Assembly: GCF_008364825.1 (NCBI RefSeq)
Contig: NZ_VTTO01000001.1
Span: 688,837 to 752,836 of the forward strand
Length of the DNA stretch: 64,000 nt
Origin: Azospirillum sp. B21
GTDB taxonomy: Bacteria > Pseudomonadota > Alphaproteobacteria > Azospirillales > Azospirillaceae
Direction of reading: 5' to 3'
Part shown: piece after piece, positions 24,382 through 32,523 of the stretch
How the letters are laid out: each line of letters starts with the position of its first letter
How positions within the stretch are numbered: the first letter of the stretch is position 1
The notes under the pieces: model-generated
What the model saw: the letters and a program-made list of their open reading frames with translations, nothing else
What the model was told of the DNA's origin: nothing
Databases searched by the model: none
Translations under genes and position numbers: made by a program

Positions 24382-25392
24382 ATGGCGCTCGACAATCCGA
24401 CAACCCCGAGCCCGGTCGCACCCCGCCACGGTTTCATGCTACCCTGCCGCGCCTTCGGTTCGATGGCATCTTTCCGATCGAACGGATTTCCGGTCTTGCC
24501 CTCGCTTGAGAAGCCCCTCGCCCTGATGTTCGTCGACATCGCGGACAGCACGATGCTGTACGAGCGCATCGGCAACGCCACCGCCGCGGCGCTGACGCAA
24601 CAGGTGCTGGCCCACCTGCGCCAGCTGGTCGAGGAGCACAGCGGCGGGGTGATCAAGAGCCTGGGCGACGGGCTGCTGGCCGCCTTCCCGGCCTGCGACG
24701 ACAGCGTCCGCGCCGCCTGCGCGATGATCGACGGACAGGACCGGCATGGCCTGCGGCTGCGCATCGGCATCCATCACGGCCCGGTGATCGAAGGGGTGGG
24801 CGACCTCTACGGCGACGCCTGCAACGTCGCCGCACGGGTGCAGCAGATCGCGCGGCAGGGCGAAATCCTGGTGACCCAGGCGTTGGTGGACGGCCTGTCG
24901 CCCGACCTGCGCGACCGGACCAAACCGCTGAACAACGTCGCCATGAAGGGCAAGACGGCACCGATCCGCGTCCACCGGGTCCGCAGCGCCGACGATGCCG
25001 ACGACGCGATCGAAAGCACCACACTCGGCTTCTCCATGGTGACGGAGGCCGGCGATGCCATGGTGACGCTTCATCTGTCCTACCGCGGACAGGAAATCGC
25101 GATGAGCCGCGCGCTGCCCCGCGTCACCATCGGGCGGGAGGACAGCAGCGGCCTGCGCATCGCCTCGCGCCAGACCTCGCGCCAGCATGCGGTGATCGAC
25201 TTCACCCGCGAGAGCTTCCTGCTGACCGACCATTCCACCAACGGCACCTTCATCCGCAGTGGCGGATCGCCGCCGCTGGTGCTGCGCCGCGATTCGACCA
25301 AGCTGGTCGGCAGCGGCCTGATCGGATTCGGGGCGGAGGCGCTGGACGAGGGCCAGGACCATGTCGTCGCCTTCCGCGGCGAACTGGCCTGA
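24382..25392 (+). CDS. Class III adenylate/guanylate cyclase with FHA domain
   Basis: A 336-residue soluble protein. The cyclase homology domain (about 45-200) has the two metal Asp regions (MFVDIADST with Asp52, and KSLGDGLLAAF) and the GDACNVAARV segment with the transition-state Asn/Arg. A C-terminal FHA domain (about 245-325) shows VTIGRE, TSRQHAVI and HSTNGTFI, the phosphothreonine-binding pattern. ATG 24382 is the first possible start; later in-frame Met residues (19, 28) are possible, and none has a strong ribosome site. It sits between nifA and the nifB promoter, so its stop is only seven bases before the first NifA site. A link to nitrogen-fixation control is suggestive but unproven. 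Confidence 0.88.
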   Translation: MALDNPTTPSPVAPRHGFMLPCRAFGSMASFRSNGFPVLPSLEKPLALMFVDIADSTMLYERIGNATAAALTQQVLAHLRQLVEEHSGGVIKSLGDGLLAAFPACDDSVRAACAMIDGQDRHGLRLRIGIHHGPVIEGVGDLYGDACNVAARVQQIARQGEILVTQALVDGLSPDLRDRTKPLNNVAMKGKTAPIRVHRVRSADDADDAIESTTLGFSMVTEAGDAMVTLHLSYRGQEIAMSRALPRVTIGREDSSGLRIASRQTSRQHAVIDFTRESFLLTDHSTNGTFIRSGGSPPLVLRRDSTKLVGSGLIGFGAEALDEGQDHVVAFRGELA

Positions 25393-25398
25393 CCGGTT

Positions 25399-25414
25399 TG
25401 TCGGCACCCCGACA
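25399..25414 (+). promoter_or_regulatory. NifA upstream activator sequence 1 of nifB
   Basis: TGT-CGGCACCCCG-ACA is a perfect TGT-N10-ACA NifA site, 112 bases before the -24 element. Confidence 0.85.
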
Positions 25415-25437
25415 AAGCCCCTGGCCGGTCCCGCCAT

Positions 25438-25453
25438 TGTCGCAATGACGACA
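25438..25453 (+). promoter_or_regulatory. NifA upstream activator sequence 2 of nifB
   Basis: TGT-CGCAATGACG-ACA is a second perfect TGT-N10-ACA site, 39 bases from the first and 73 bases before the -24 element. Confidence 0.85.
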
Positions 25454-25510
25454 GCGTCCGCGATGCCGACAAATCCTGCCAAGCCTTTGTAAACGCTGAA
25501 TTTCCCATTC

Positions 25511-25526
25511 TGGCCCCGAACTTGCT
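25511..25526 (+). promoter_or_regulatory. Sigma-54 (-24/-12) promoter of the nifB operon
   Basis: TGGCCC-CGAAC-TTGCT keeps the invariant GG and GC with standard spacing (consensus TGGCAC-N5-TTGCW). It lies 54 bases before the nifB start and downstream of two NifA sites. Confidence 0.87.
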
Positions 25527-25579
25527 TTTCTCCACTTCGTCCAACGGTGTCGTCCGGCACGGCAGGGAAGGAGTGGATG

Positions 25580-27142
25580 ATGAGCAACGTGGTTTCGCTC
25601 GACAGCATCTTCGGGCTGGGGGAACTGGCCCCGCCCGCGACGATGCCGGCAGCGCCCGAGGCGGCGTCCGGCTGTTCGTCGTCGTCCTGCGGATTGTCGG
25701 ACGGTCCGGCCGACATGGACCCGGCGGTTTGGGAGAAGGTGAAGAACCACCCCTGCTATTCGGAAGAGGCGCATCACTATTTCGCCCGCATGCATGTCGC
25801 GGTCGCCCCGGCCTGCAACATCCAGTGCAATTACTGCAACCGCAAATACGATTGCTCGAACGAGAGCCGGCCGGGCGTGGTCTCCGAAAAGCTGACCCCC
25901 GATCAGGCGCTCAAGAAGATCCTCGCCGTCGCCCAGGAAATCCCGCAGTTGTCGGTGATCGGCATCGCCGGCCCCGGCGACAGTCTGGCGGCGAACGGCA
26001 GGAACACCTTCGCCACCTTCGAGATGCTGCAGAAGAAGGCGCCGGACCTGAAGCTGTGCCTGTCCACCAACGGCCTGGCCCTGCCCGACCATGTGGACAC
26101 CATCGCCCAATACAACATCGACCACGTCACCATCACCATCAACATGGTCGATCCCGAGGTCGGCGCGCAGATCTACCCGTGGATCTTTTACAAGCACAAA
26201 CGCTGGACCGGGCTCGACGCCGCGAAAATTCTCCATGAGCAGCAGATGCTGGGGCTGGAGATGCTGACCTCGCGCGGCATCCTGGTGAAGGTGAACTCCG
26301 TCATGATCCCGGGGATCAACGACGAGCACCTGCTGGAGGTGAACAAGGCGGTCAAGAGCCGCGGCGCCTTCCTGCACAACATCATGCCGCTGATCTCCGA
26401 CCCCGCCCACGGCACGTATTTCGGTCTGAACGGCCAGCGCGGCCCTACCGCGCAGGAGCTGAAGGTGGTGCAGGACGCCTGCGAGGGCGGCGCCAAGCTG
26501 ATGCGCCATTGCCGCCAGTGCCGCGCCGATGCGGTCGGCCTGCTGGGCGAGGACCGCGGCGAGGAGTTCACCGCCGACAAGATCGAGGCGATGGGCATCG
26601 TCGAGTATGACGACGAGGCCCGCCGCAGCTACCGCGAGCATGTCGAGGCCGAACGCGCCGGCCGCCACGCCTCGAAGGCGGCGGCGCAGGCCGATGTCCG
26701 CGACAGCGTCGGCACCACGGTCGATCCGATCCTGATCGCCGTCGCCACCAAGGGCGGCGAGCGCATCAACGAGCATTTCGGCCACGCCAAGGAATTCCAG
26801 ATCTACGAGGTCGGCCCGGGCGGCGCCAAGTTCGTCGGCCACCGCCGCGTCGACCAGTATTGCGAAGGCGGCTCCGGCGACGTCGACACGCTGGACGGAG
26901 TGCTGGCCGCCATCAACGACTGCACCGCGGTGTTCGTCGCCAAGATCGGCGGATGCCCGTCGAAGTCGCTGGCCGAGGCCGGGATCGAGCCAGTCGACCG
27001 CTTCGCCTTCGACTACATCGAGGAATCGGCACTGGCCTACTTCAAGGACTATGCCGAGCGGCTCGACCAGGGCGTCGTCCAATCCCGAGCCGGCCAGGAT
27101 GCGGTGATCCGCACTGGGGCACTGACCGCGCGACGTGCCTGA
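25580..27142 (+). CDS. nifB: Nitrogenase cofactor biosynthesis protein NifB
   Basis: A 520-residue radical-SAM enzyme that builds NifB-co, the iron-sulfur-carbide core of the nitrogenase cofactor. The radical-SAM cluster motif is CNIQCNYCN (Cys79, 83, 86), followed by [10 protein letters not shown] and the [17 protein letters not shown] segment. [17 protein letters not shown] supplies further cluster ligands. A NifX/NafY-like C-terminal domain ([16 protein letters not shown], about 390-500) is fused, as in other proteobacteria. AAGGAG is six bases before ATG 25580; ATG 25577 is adjacent. It is the first gene of the operon driven by the NifA-type promoter. Confidence 0.97.
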   Translation: MSNVVSLDSIFGLGELAPPATMPAAPEAASGCSSSSCGLSDGPADMDPAVWEKVKNHPCYSEEAHHYFARMHVAVAPACNIQCNYCNRKYDCSNESRPGVVSEKLTPDQALKKILAVAQEIPQLSVIGIAGPGDSLAANGRNTFATFEMLQKKAPDLKLCLSTNGLALPDHVDTIAQYNIDHVTITINMVDPEVGAQIYPWIFYKHKRWTGLDAAKILHEQQMLGLEMLTSRGILVKVNSVMIPGINDEHLLEVNKAVKSRGAFLHNIMPLISDPAHGTYFGLNGQRGPTAQELKVVQDACEGGAKLMRHCRQCRADAVGLLGEDRGEEFTADKIEAMGIVEYDDEARRSYREHVEAERAGRHASKAAAQADVRDSVGTTVDPILIAVATKGGERINEHFGHAKEFQIYEVGPGGAKFVGHRRVDQYCEGGSGDVDTLDGVLAAINDCTAVFVAKIGGCPSKSLAEAGIEPVDRFAFDYIEESALAYFKDYAERLDQGVVQSRAGQDAVIRTGALTARRA

Positions 27143-27196
27143 CGCCCCGTCCTCTTCCCCCCTTCCACAGCCATCCCATCACCGAAGGAGAGAGCC

Positions 27197-27388
27197 ATGG
27201 CCTACAAGATCAAGTCCGCCGAATGCACCGTCTGCGGCGCCTGCGAGGCCGAGTGCCCGAACATCGCCATCAGCCTGAAGAAGGGCACCTACGTCATCGA
27301 CCCGGCCAAATGCACCGAATGCCAGGGCCAGTTCGACAGCCCGCAATGCGCCGCCGTCTGCCCGGCCGACTGCTGCGTCCCGGCGTGA
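27197..27388 (+). CDS. fdxN: 2[4Fe-4S] ferredoxin FdxN
   Basis: A 63-residue ferredoxin. The first cluster motif is Cys10-xx-Cys13-xx-Cys16-xxx-Cys20-Pro. The second is Cys39-xx-Cys42-x8-Cys51-xxx-Cys55-Pro with the extended loop typical of nif-associated FdxN. It probably supplies electrons to nitrogenase or to NifB. AAGGAGAG stands just before the start, 54 bases after nifB. Confidence 0.95.
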   Translation: MAYKIKSAECTVCGACEAECPNIAISLKKGTYVIDPAKCTECQGQFDSPQCAAVCPADCCVPA

Positions 27389-27407
27389 TGTGAAATCCCC
27401 GCGGTAT

Positions 27408-27526
27408 CCCCTCTCCCCCCCGGGGAGAGGGTTAGGGTGAGGGGGAGGCGTTGCGGCACTCAACCGAGAATCCTCGCTGTGCATCCCCCTCACCCCGACC
27501 CTCTCCCCGGGGGGGAGAGGGGGAGG
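27408..27526. repeat. Large GC-rich inverted repeat inside the nifB operon
   Basis: CCCTCTCCCC...GGGGAGAGGGTTAGGGTGAGGGGGAG (27409-27447) is mirrored by CATCCCCCTCACCCCGACCCTCTCCCC (27482 on). Each half also folds on itself. It lies 20 bases after fdxN and may attenuate transcription or protect the nifB-fdxN message. It resembles the elements at 7.5 and 33.4 kb. Confidence 0.75.
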
Positions 27527-27562
27527 ATATCGGATGAAGGCTTGAACCAGGAGCACCGCGCC

Positions 27563-28078
27563 ATGCTGGACGAGGTGGATGAGGACTGGCTCGCCCGCCG
27601 CTACTACGGCGGGGATCTTCCGCCCGAGGCGGAATGCTGCCTGCATCTGGCCGCCGCCAGCTATGCCGACAGCGGGGCGGCGCTCGCCCATCTCGCCCGC
27701 GCGGCGGAGGTCGCCCCCGGTCATCGCCTCGTCGATCTCGGCCATTACAAGTTCCACTTCTACAAGGCCAATCTCGACCGGGCGCTGGTCTATGGCGAGC
27801 GCATGATCGGCCACGCCATGGCCGCGCTCGGCGTCAACCATACCGACTGGCGCGCCGTCACCCCGGCCACCGCCGATTTTCGCGGGCTGGAGCCGGCGCC
27901 CCGCCTCTTCCTGTTCGCTTTGGTCGCCATCGGCTACCTGCTTCTGCGCACCGGCCGGCTCGATGCCGGGCGGGAGGCGCTGGGCAAGGTCCGCGACCTC
28001 GACCCCGACGACCGCTTCGGCGCCGCCCGCCTGATCGCCATTGCCGACCAGCATGAGCGTGAGGAAGCCGACGCATGA
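27563..28078 (+). CDS. nif-cluster helical-repeat protein of unknown function
   Basis: A 171-residue protein of helical, TPR-like composition (AALAHLARAAEVAPGHRLVDLG, then LLLRTGRLDAGREALGKVRDLDPDDRFGA). A Cys pair (ECCLHLAAAS) lies near the N-terminus. It is translationally coupled to the Fe-S LRV gene by an ATGA overlap, which suggests the two work together, perhaps in electron delivery or nitrogenase assembly. The start is ATG 27563 with CAGGAG upstream. I do not recognise a named family beyond the TPR-like pattern. Confidence 0.75.
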   Translation: MLDEVDEDWLARRYYGGDLPPEAECCLHLAAASYADSGAALAHLARAAEVAPGHRLVDLGHYKFHFYKANLDRALVYGERMIGHAMAALGVNHTDWRAVTPATADFRGLEPAPRLFLFALVAIGYLLLRTGRLDAGREALGKVRDLDPDDRFGAARLIAIADQHEREEADA

Positions 28079-28887
28079 GCGACGACATCCTCGAATCCCT
28101 GGACTGGCGCGACGAGCCGGTGGACTGCACCGCCTGCGACCACAAGGAGCGCCGGCTCGACCCGGATACCGCCGCCCTTCCTGCGGGCGGCAAGCTGACC
28201 GGCCATTGCCTGCCGCTGAAGGCCTGCGTGCAGGACCGCTACGCCAAGCGCATCCAGCGCTTCTTCGAATGGAATCCGGACCTCGCCGCCGGCCATCTCG
28301 GCCACCCCTATTTCGAGGTTCGGGCGAATGCCGCCCGCTTCGCCCCGATCTTCCAGCTTCCCCGGCTGATGAACGACCCGGACGAGACGGTGCGCTCCGT
28401 CCTGGCCCGCCGGCTGCCGCACCGGCTGCTGCTGAAGCTGCGCGACGACCCGGACCGCGAGGTGCGGATCGCCGTCGCCACCCGGCTGGAGGATGCGGAC
28501 CTCGCCCCGCTGATGCGCGACCCCGACTGTTCGGTACGGCTGCGCGTGGTACGGCGGATCCCCGACGGCATGCTGCCGGCGATGATGCATGACGAGGACC
28601 CGGAGGTGCGGGTGGAAGTCGCCCGCCGCCTTTCCATGGACTGGCTGCCCAGCCTCGCCTGGGACGACAGCCCGCGGGTGCGGCTGGTTGTGGCTCAACG
28701 GCTGTCGGCGTCGAAGCTGCATGTGCTGCTGCAGGATGCCGACTGGATGGTCCGCCTCGCCGTCGCCGGGCGGATCGACGCCGGGCAACTCGGCCCCCTG
28801 CTCGACGACCCGGAGGAGGAGGTGCGCGCGATCGCCCGCCAGCGCGCCGCCGGGCTCACCATCGCCAACGACCTTCCGCCCCTGTAG
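28075..28887 (+). CDS. 4Fe-4S leucine-rich repeat variant (LRV) protein
   Basis: A 270-residue protein matching the Azotobacter LRV protein encoded beside nifB/fdxN. The N-terminal Cys set C18-xx-C21...C45-x5-C51 should bind a [4Fe-4S] cluster. From about residue 70 on, roughly eight repeats of 24 residues follow the pattern (D)PxxxVRxxVAxRL. The LRV fold is an all-helical superhelix. Its role in nitrogen fixation is not established, though an Fe-S or electron-transfer part is likely. It overlaps the preceding gene by four bases. Confidence 0.88.
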   Translation: MSDDILESLDWRDEPVDCTACDHKERRLDPDTAALPAGGKLTGHCLPLKACVQDRYAKRIQRFFEWNPDLAAGHLGHPYFEVRANAARFAPIFQLPRLMNDPDETVRSVLARRLPHRLLLKLRDDPDREVRIAVATRLEDADLAPLMRDPDCSVRLRVVRRIPDGMLPAMMHDEDPEVRVEVARRLSMDWLPSLAWDDSPRVRLVVAQRLSASKLHVLLQDADWMVRLAVAGRIDAGQLGPLLDDPEEEVRAIARQRAAGLTIANDLPPL

Positions 28888-28917
28888 CGGCCCCTGAACC
28901 GACGGAGCGCCAGCGCC

Positions 28918-29244
28918 ATGACCGACACCGAAACCACCACTCCGTATCGCCGCGAGCGCGCCCGCAGCGCCGAGGATGCCAACGAGCTGGTCGGCCCGCC
29001 GGTGCTGGAACAGGGCTTCAAGGTCAAGGCCCTGCGCGACGTGCGCAACGACGGAACCTATCCCGGTCGGCCGGTCGGCGATTTCCTGATCCGCGAGGGC
29101 GATGTCGGCTACGTCATCTCCATCGGGACCTATCTGCAGATGTATTACATCTACGCCGTTGATTTTTATGAGAAACGGGTCGTCGTCGGCATGCGCGCGC
29201 GCGAGCTGCAGGTGATCGACGCCCACTGCAACGACCCGCAATAG
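28918..29244 (+). CDS. nifZ: NifZ protein, first copy
   Basis: A 108-residue NifZ-family protein, a chaperone-like factor for maturation of the P-cluster in the MoFe protein. The NifZ core shows VKALRDVRNDGTYPGRPVGDFLIREGDVGYV and the short beta strands MYYIYAVDF. An N-terminal extension of about 30 residues precedes it. It lies 30 bases after the LRV gene and 31 before a second nifZ. Confidence 0.9.
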   Translation: MTDTETTTPYRRERARSAEDANELVGPPVLEQGFKVKALRDVRNDGTYPGRPVGDFLIREGDVGYVISIGTYLQMYYIYAVDFYEKRVVVGMRARELQVIDAHCNDPQ

Positions 29245-29275
29245 CCACCGGTCCCCACAGATAAGGAGCCTCGCG

Positions 29276-29581
29276 ATGTCCGACGTCGAAGCCGCCGCCA
29301 AGCCCGGTTTCATCCCGCCGCGCGAACCGCTGTACGACTGGGGCCTGCGGGTCACGGTGCAGGAGGACCTGTTCAACGACGGCAGCCATCCGCAGGTGCC
29401 GGACGGCGCGCTGCTGGCGCCGAAGGGCACGCCGGGCGTGATCGTCCGCGTCGGCCGCACCGAGGAAGGCAGCCTGCCGGTCTATCTGGTGGAGTTCCCC
29501 GGCGGCACCGTCGTCGGCTGCCTGGAGGAGGAAATCGTCCCGGCCGACGGGTCGCGGCGCGGCGTGCCCGGAGTTATGTGA
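29276..29581 (+). CDS. nifZ: NifZ family protein, second copy
   Basis: A 101-residue member of the NifZ family, more divergent than its neighbour: LRVTVQEDLFNDGSHPQVPDGALLAPKGTPGVIVRVG and YLVEFPGGTVVGCLEEEI. The two copies share the order of conserved Gly and Asp residues but little else, so they are an old duplication. They may serve different steps of MoFe maturation. AAGGAG precedes the ATG. Confidence 0.85.
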   Translation: MSDVEAAAKPGFIPPREPLYDWGLRVTVQEDLFNDGSHPQVPDGALLAPKGTPGVIVRVGRTEEGSLPVYLVEFPGGTVVGCLEEEIVPADGSRRGVPGVM

Positions 29582-29595
29582 TGGGGGGTGATGTG

Positions 29596-30747
29596 ATGAC
29601 GATCTACCTCGACAACAACGCGACCACGGCACTGGCTGCGGAAGTGCGCGACGCCATGATGCCGCACCTGTTCGGGGAGTTCGCCAACCCGTCCAGTCCC
29701 CATTCCGCCGGCATGGCCGCCCGCCGCGTGGTGAGCGAGGCCAAGGCGCAGGTCGCGGCCCTCATCGGCGCCAAGCCCGCCGATCTGGTGATGACCGGCA
29801 GCGCGACGGAGGCGACACACGCCGCCATCCTCGGCGCGCTCCGCGTCATCGAGGAGACCGACCACCGCCGCGACCACATCGTCACCACGGCGGTGGAGCA
29901 TCCGGCGACGCTGGCCCTGTTCGACGACCTGCGCCAGCGCGGCTGGCGCGTCACCATCCTGCCGGTGAACCGTGATGGCCTGCCCTCTCTGGTCGATCTC
30001 GCCGCCGCGGTGACGGAGGCGACAGCGCTGGTCTCCATGATGTGGGCGAACAACGAGACCGGCGTGCTGATGCCGGTCGAAGGGGCATCGGCCATCGCGC
30101 ACGCCCATGGCGCGTTGTTCCACAGCGACGCGGTGCAGGCGGCGGGCCGGGTGCCGGTCGATTGCGGCATCGCCGATTACCTGACGCTGTCCGCCCACAA
30201 GATGCACGGGCCGAAGGGGGTCGGCGCGCTCTATGTCCGCAAGGGCGCGCCCTTCCACGCGCTGATCCACGGCCATCAGGAACGCCGCCGTCGCGGCGGG
30301 ACGGAAAATGTGCCGGGCATCGTCGGCTTCGGCGCCGCCGCGTCGCTGGCATCCCTCTGGCTGGACGAAGCGGACCTGATCGCCTTCCTGCGCGACCGGC
30401 TGGAGCAGGGCATCCTCGCCCGCTGGCCCGGTGCCGCGGTGAACGGCGCGGGTGCCGCCCGGCTGCCCAACACCAGCAACATCCGCTTCGCCGACGGCCG
30501 TGGCCATCCGCTGGATGCGGAGGAGTTGCTGATGCGGCTCGACCGAGCCGGAATCGCCGTGTCGATGGGCGCCGCCTGCTCCTCCGGCGGCAACGAGCCG
30601 AGCCATGTGCTGACCGCCATGGGGCTGAACGGCGCCCAGGCCGCCGCCAGCCTGCGCTTTTCGCTGAGCCGCTACACCACCGCGGCGGAGGTGGACGCCG
30701 TCCTGTCGGAACTGCCGGCCCTGCATGCCCGGCTGGTCGCCGCTTGA
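29596..30747 (+). CDS. nifS: Cysteine desulfurase NifS
   Basis: A 383-residue PLP enzyme that delivers sulfur from cysteine for nitrogenase Fe-S clusters. It starts in the family style MTIYLDNNATT. The PLP lysine is Lys202 in LSAHKMHGPKG, and the catalytic Cys328 lies in AACSSGGNEPSHV, on the loop of group I (IscS/NifS) desulfurases. I chose ATG 29596 because a GGGGGGTG ribosome site lies just upstream; ATG 29581 in the same frame is the alternative. No nifU is in the window. Confidence 0.95.
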   Translation: MTIYLDNNATTALAAEVRDAMMPHLFGEFANPSSPHSAGMAARRVVSEAKAQVAALIGAKPADLVMTGSATEATHAAILGALRVIEETDHRRDHIVTTAVEHPATLALFDDLRQRGWRVTILPVNRDGLPSLVDLAAAVTEATALVSMMWANNETGVLMPVEGASAIAHAHGALFHSDAVQAAGRVPVDCGIADYLTLSAHKMHGPKGVGALYVRKGAPFHALIHGHQERRRRGGTENVPGIVGFGAAASLASLWLDEADLIAFLRDRLEQGILARWPGAAVNGAGAARLPNTSNIRFADGRGHPLDAEELLMRLDRAGIAVSMGAACSSGGNEPSHVLTAMGLNGAQAAASLRFSLSRYTTAAEVDAVLSELPALHARLVAA

Positions 30748-30787
30748 GACGAAATACCAACTATAACAACAGGCTGGAGTGTCCGTG

Positions 30788-30997
30788 ATGAAGGTGATGA
30801 TCCGCAAGGCGTCCGAGCAATACACGATCTACGTCGCCAAGAAGGACCTGGAGGAACCCATCGTCGAGATGGAGAAGCCGGATCTGTGGGGCGGCTGGAT
30901 CAAGATCGCCAATGGCTGGACGCTCGACCTGCCGGAAATGCCGGCGGACACCCGCCTGCCGATCACCATAGACGCCAAGAAACGCGGAACGGAGTGA
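30788..30997 (+). CDS. nifT: NifT/FixU protein
   Basis: A 69-residue protein of the NifT/FixU family, recognisable by MKVMIRK at the start, YVAKKDLEEPIVEMEKPDLWGG and the closing LPITIDAKKR. The family is common in nif operons, but its deletion usually has little effect and its role is unclear. An in-frame GTG nine bases upstream could extend it. Confidence 0.93.
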   Translation: MKVMIRKASEQYTIYVAKKDLEEPIVEMEKPDLWGGWIKIANGWTLDLPEMPADTRLPITIDAKKRGTE

Positions 30998-31002
30998 CGC
31001 CC

Positions 31003-31287
31003 ATGGCCCTGTCTCCCGAGCGCATCGACAGCATCGCCACGCTGGCCGGCCGGTTGTTCGCCGGGGGCGGCACGCTCGACGCCGTGGTCCGCGGCGTACG
31101 CGAAGCCAACCCGGACCTGAAGACCGTCACCGGCGCCATGGCCGCGGTGATGGCGGAGGATCCCTTCCGGGAGGAGGCGGGCTTCGACCTGCATCTGGTG
31201 GACGGCAACAACCACTGCTGGCTCATCACCGACAAGCCGGAGCTTGCCACCGGCGTCGTGATCGCCCAACGGGACGAGGACGAGTGA
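31003..31287 (+). CDS. Small nif-associated protein (DUF6129-like)
   Basis: A 94-residue protein. SIATLAGRLFAGGGTLDAVVRGVREANPDLKTVTGAMAAVMAEDPFREE looks like a helical domain, followed by a short beta end FDLHLVDGNNHCWLITDKPELATGVVIAQRDE. Small proteins of this size follow nifT in several nif clusters; I recall a domain-of-unknown-function family for them but cannot verify the match. It is tightly packed, five bases after nifT and directly abutting the next start codon. Confidence 0.7.
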   Translation: MALSPERIDSIATLAGRLFAGGGTLDAVVRGVREANPDLKTVTGAMAAVMAEDPFREEAGFDLHLVDGNNHCWLITDKPELATGVVIAQRDEDE

Positions 31288-32502
31288 ATGAGCGAGGCCG
31301 CCGCAGCCCTTCCACATCCCTCCCCCGCCGATGACGACGAGGTTGACGACTACATCCCGCTGACCGACCCGGATATTTCCAGCGCCGAGGTCGAGATGCT
31401 GGGCCGCCTGCTGTCCTCCGGGGCCTTGAGCGACGGGCGGATGGTGCGGGCGTTCGAGGACGCCTTCGCCGCCTATGTCGGCCGCGACCATGCGGTGGCA
31501 GTGTCGAGCGGCACCATGGCCACGCTGCTGATGCTGAAGGGCTATGGCATCGGCGAGGGCGACGAGGTGCTGTGCAGCCCCTTCGGCTGGCATCAGGTCC
31601 AGCATGCGGTGGCGTTGTCCGGGGCCACACCGGTGCTGGTCGACATCGACTATTGGCAGCACACCATCAACCCGGAAAAGGCGGCGGCCCTGGTCACGGA
31701 GAAGACCAAGGCGATCCTGGCCGCCAACGTCAACGGCCACCCCGCCCATTGGGATGAACTGCGCGCGCTGGCCGACGCCAAAGGCCTGATCTTGCTGGAG
31801 GATTCGTCCGAGGCCATCGGTTCCACCTACAAGGGGCAAATGGTCGGCACCTTCGGCGACGCTGCGGTCTTCGACTTTTCCGAACCCGGCATCCTGCTGG
31901 CTGGCGAAGGCGGCATGATCGTCACCGACGACCGCGACCTCGCCCACCGGCTGCGCTACATGCGCCGGCGCGAGACGGAGCACCGCAACACGGTGGTCAT
32001 CACCCGCACCCTGCCCTGGCAGGCGGGGATGAGCGATCTGAACGCCGCGCTCGCCCTGGTCCAGTTGAAACGCCTGCCGGAGATCCTGACCCGCCGCAAT
32101 CTGGTCATCGCCTATTACGACGCGGCGATGGCGAGCTTCGAGGGGATCAAGCCGCCCTATCGCGGGCCGGGGGCCGAGGTGGTTAACCCGATGGTCTATT
32201 GCGTCCATCTCGGCACCCGCTTCACCGCGTCCGGACGCCGGTCGATCATCGAGGATCTGGACACCCACGACATCGACGCCAGCGACTTCGGCCAGCCGCT
32301 GCACACCCAGCAATATTACATCGAAGCGCTGGGCGAGGACCGAGCCGGCCGCGGCGCCTGCCCGGTCTGCACCAAGACGGCCGACCGGGTGCTGGCCCTG
32401 CCGCTGCACCGCAAGATCACCCGCGATCAGGTCGCCTTCATCGTGGAAACGCTGAAGGACGCCAGCGTCAACACCGGCGCCGGCGCCGCGATCTATCTCT
32501 AG
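31288..32502 (+). CDS. DegT/DnrJ-type aminotransferase homologue lacking the PLP lysine
   Basis: A 404-residue protein with the fold-type I plan of sugar aminotransferases: VSSGTMATLLML (PLP-phosphate Ser/Thr), the LLEDSSEAIGS segment with cofactor Asp172, and the LAGEGGMIVTDD loop. In DegT/DnrJ enzymes the internal-aldimine Lys lies five residues before the GEGG. Here that place is Gly201 in FDFSEPGILLAGEGG. ColD-type dehydratases have His there, so this is neither. It may bind PLP without transamination or act as a scaffold. It starts right after the stop of the 31003 gene and precedes a SIR2-like gene. Its role in nitrogen fixation is unknown. Confidence 0.85.
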   Translation: MSEAAAALPHPSPADDDEVDDYIPLTDPDISSAEVEMLGRLLSSGALSDGRMVRAFEDAFAAYVGRDHAVAVSSGTMATLLMLKGYGIGEGDEVLCSPFGWHQVQHAVALSGATPVLVDIDYWQHTINPEKAAALVTEKTKAILAANVNGHPAHWDELRALADAKGLILLEDSSEAIGSTYKGQMVGTFGDAAVFDFSEPGILLAGEGGMIVTDDRDLAHRLRYMRRRETEHRNTVVITRTLPWQAGMSDLNAALALVQLKRLPEILTRRNLVIAYYDAAMASFEGIKPPYRGPGAEVVNPMVYCVHLGTRFTASGRRSIIEDLDTHDIDASDFGQPLHTQQYYIEALGEDRAGRGACPVCTKTADRVLALPLHRKITRDQVAFIVETLKDASVNTGAGAAIYL

Positions 32503-32523
32503 AAATTCAGGGAGATGCCTTCC

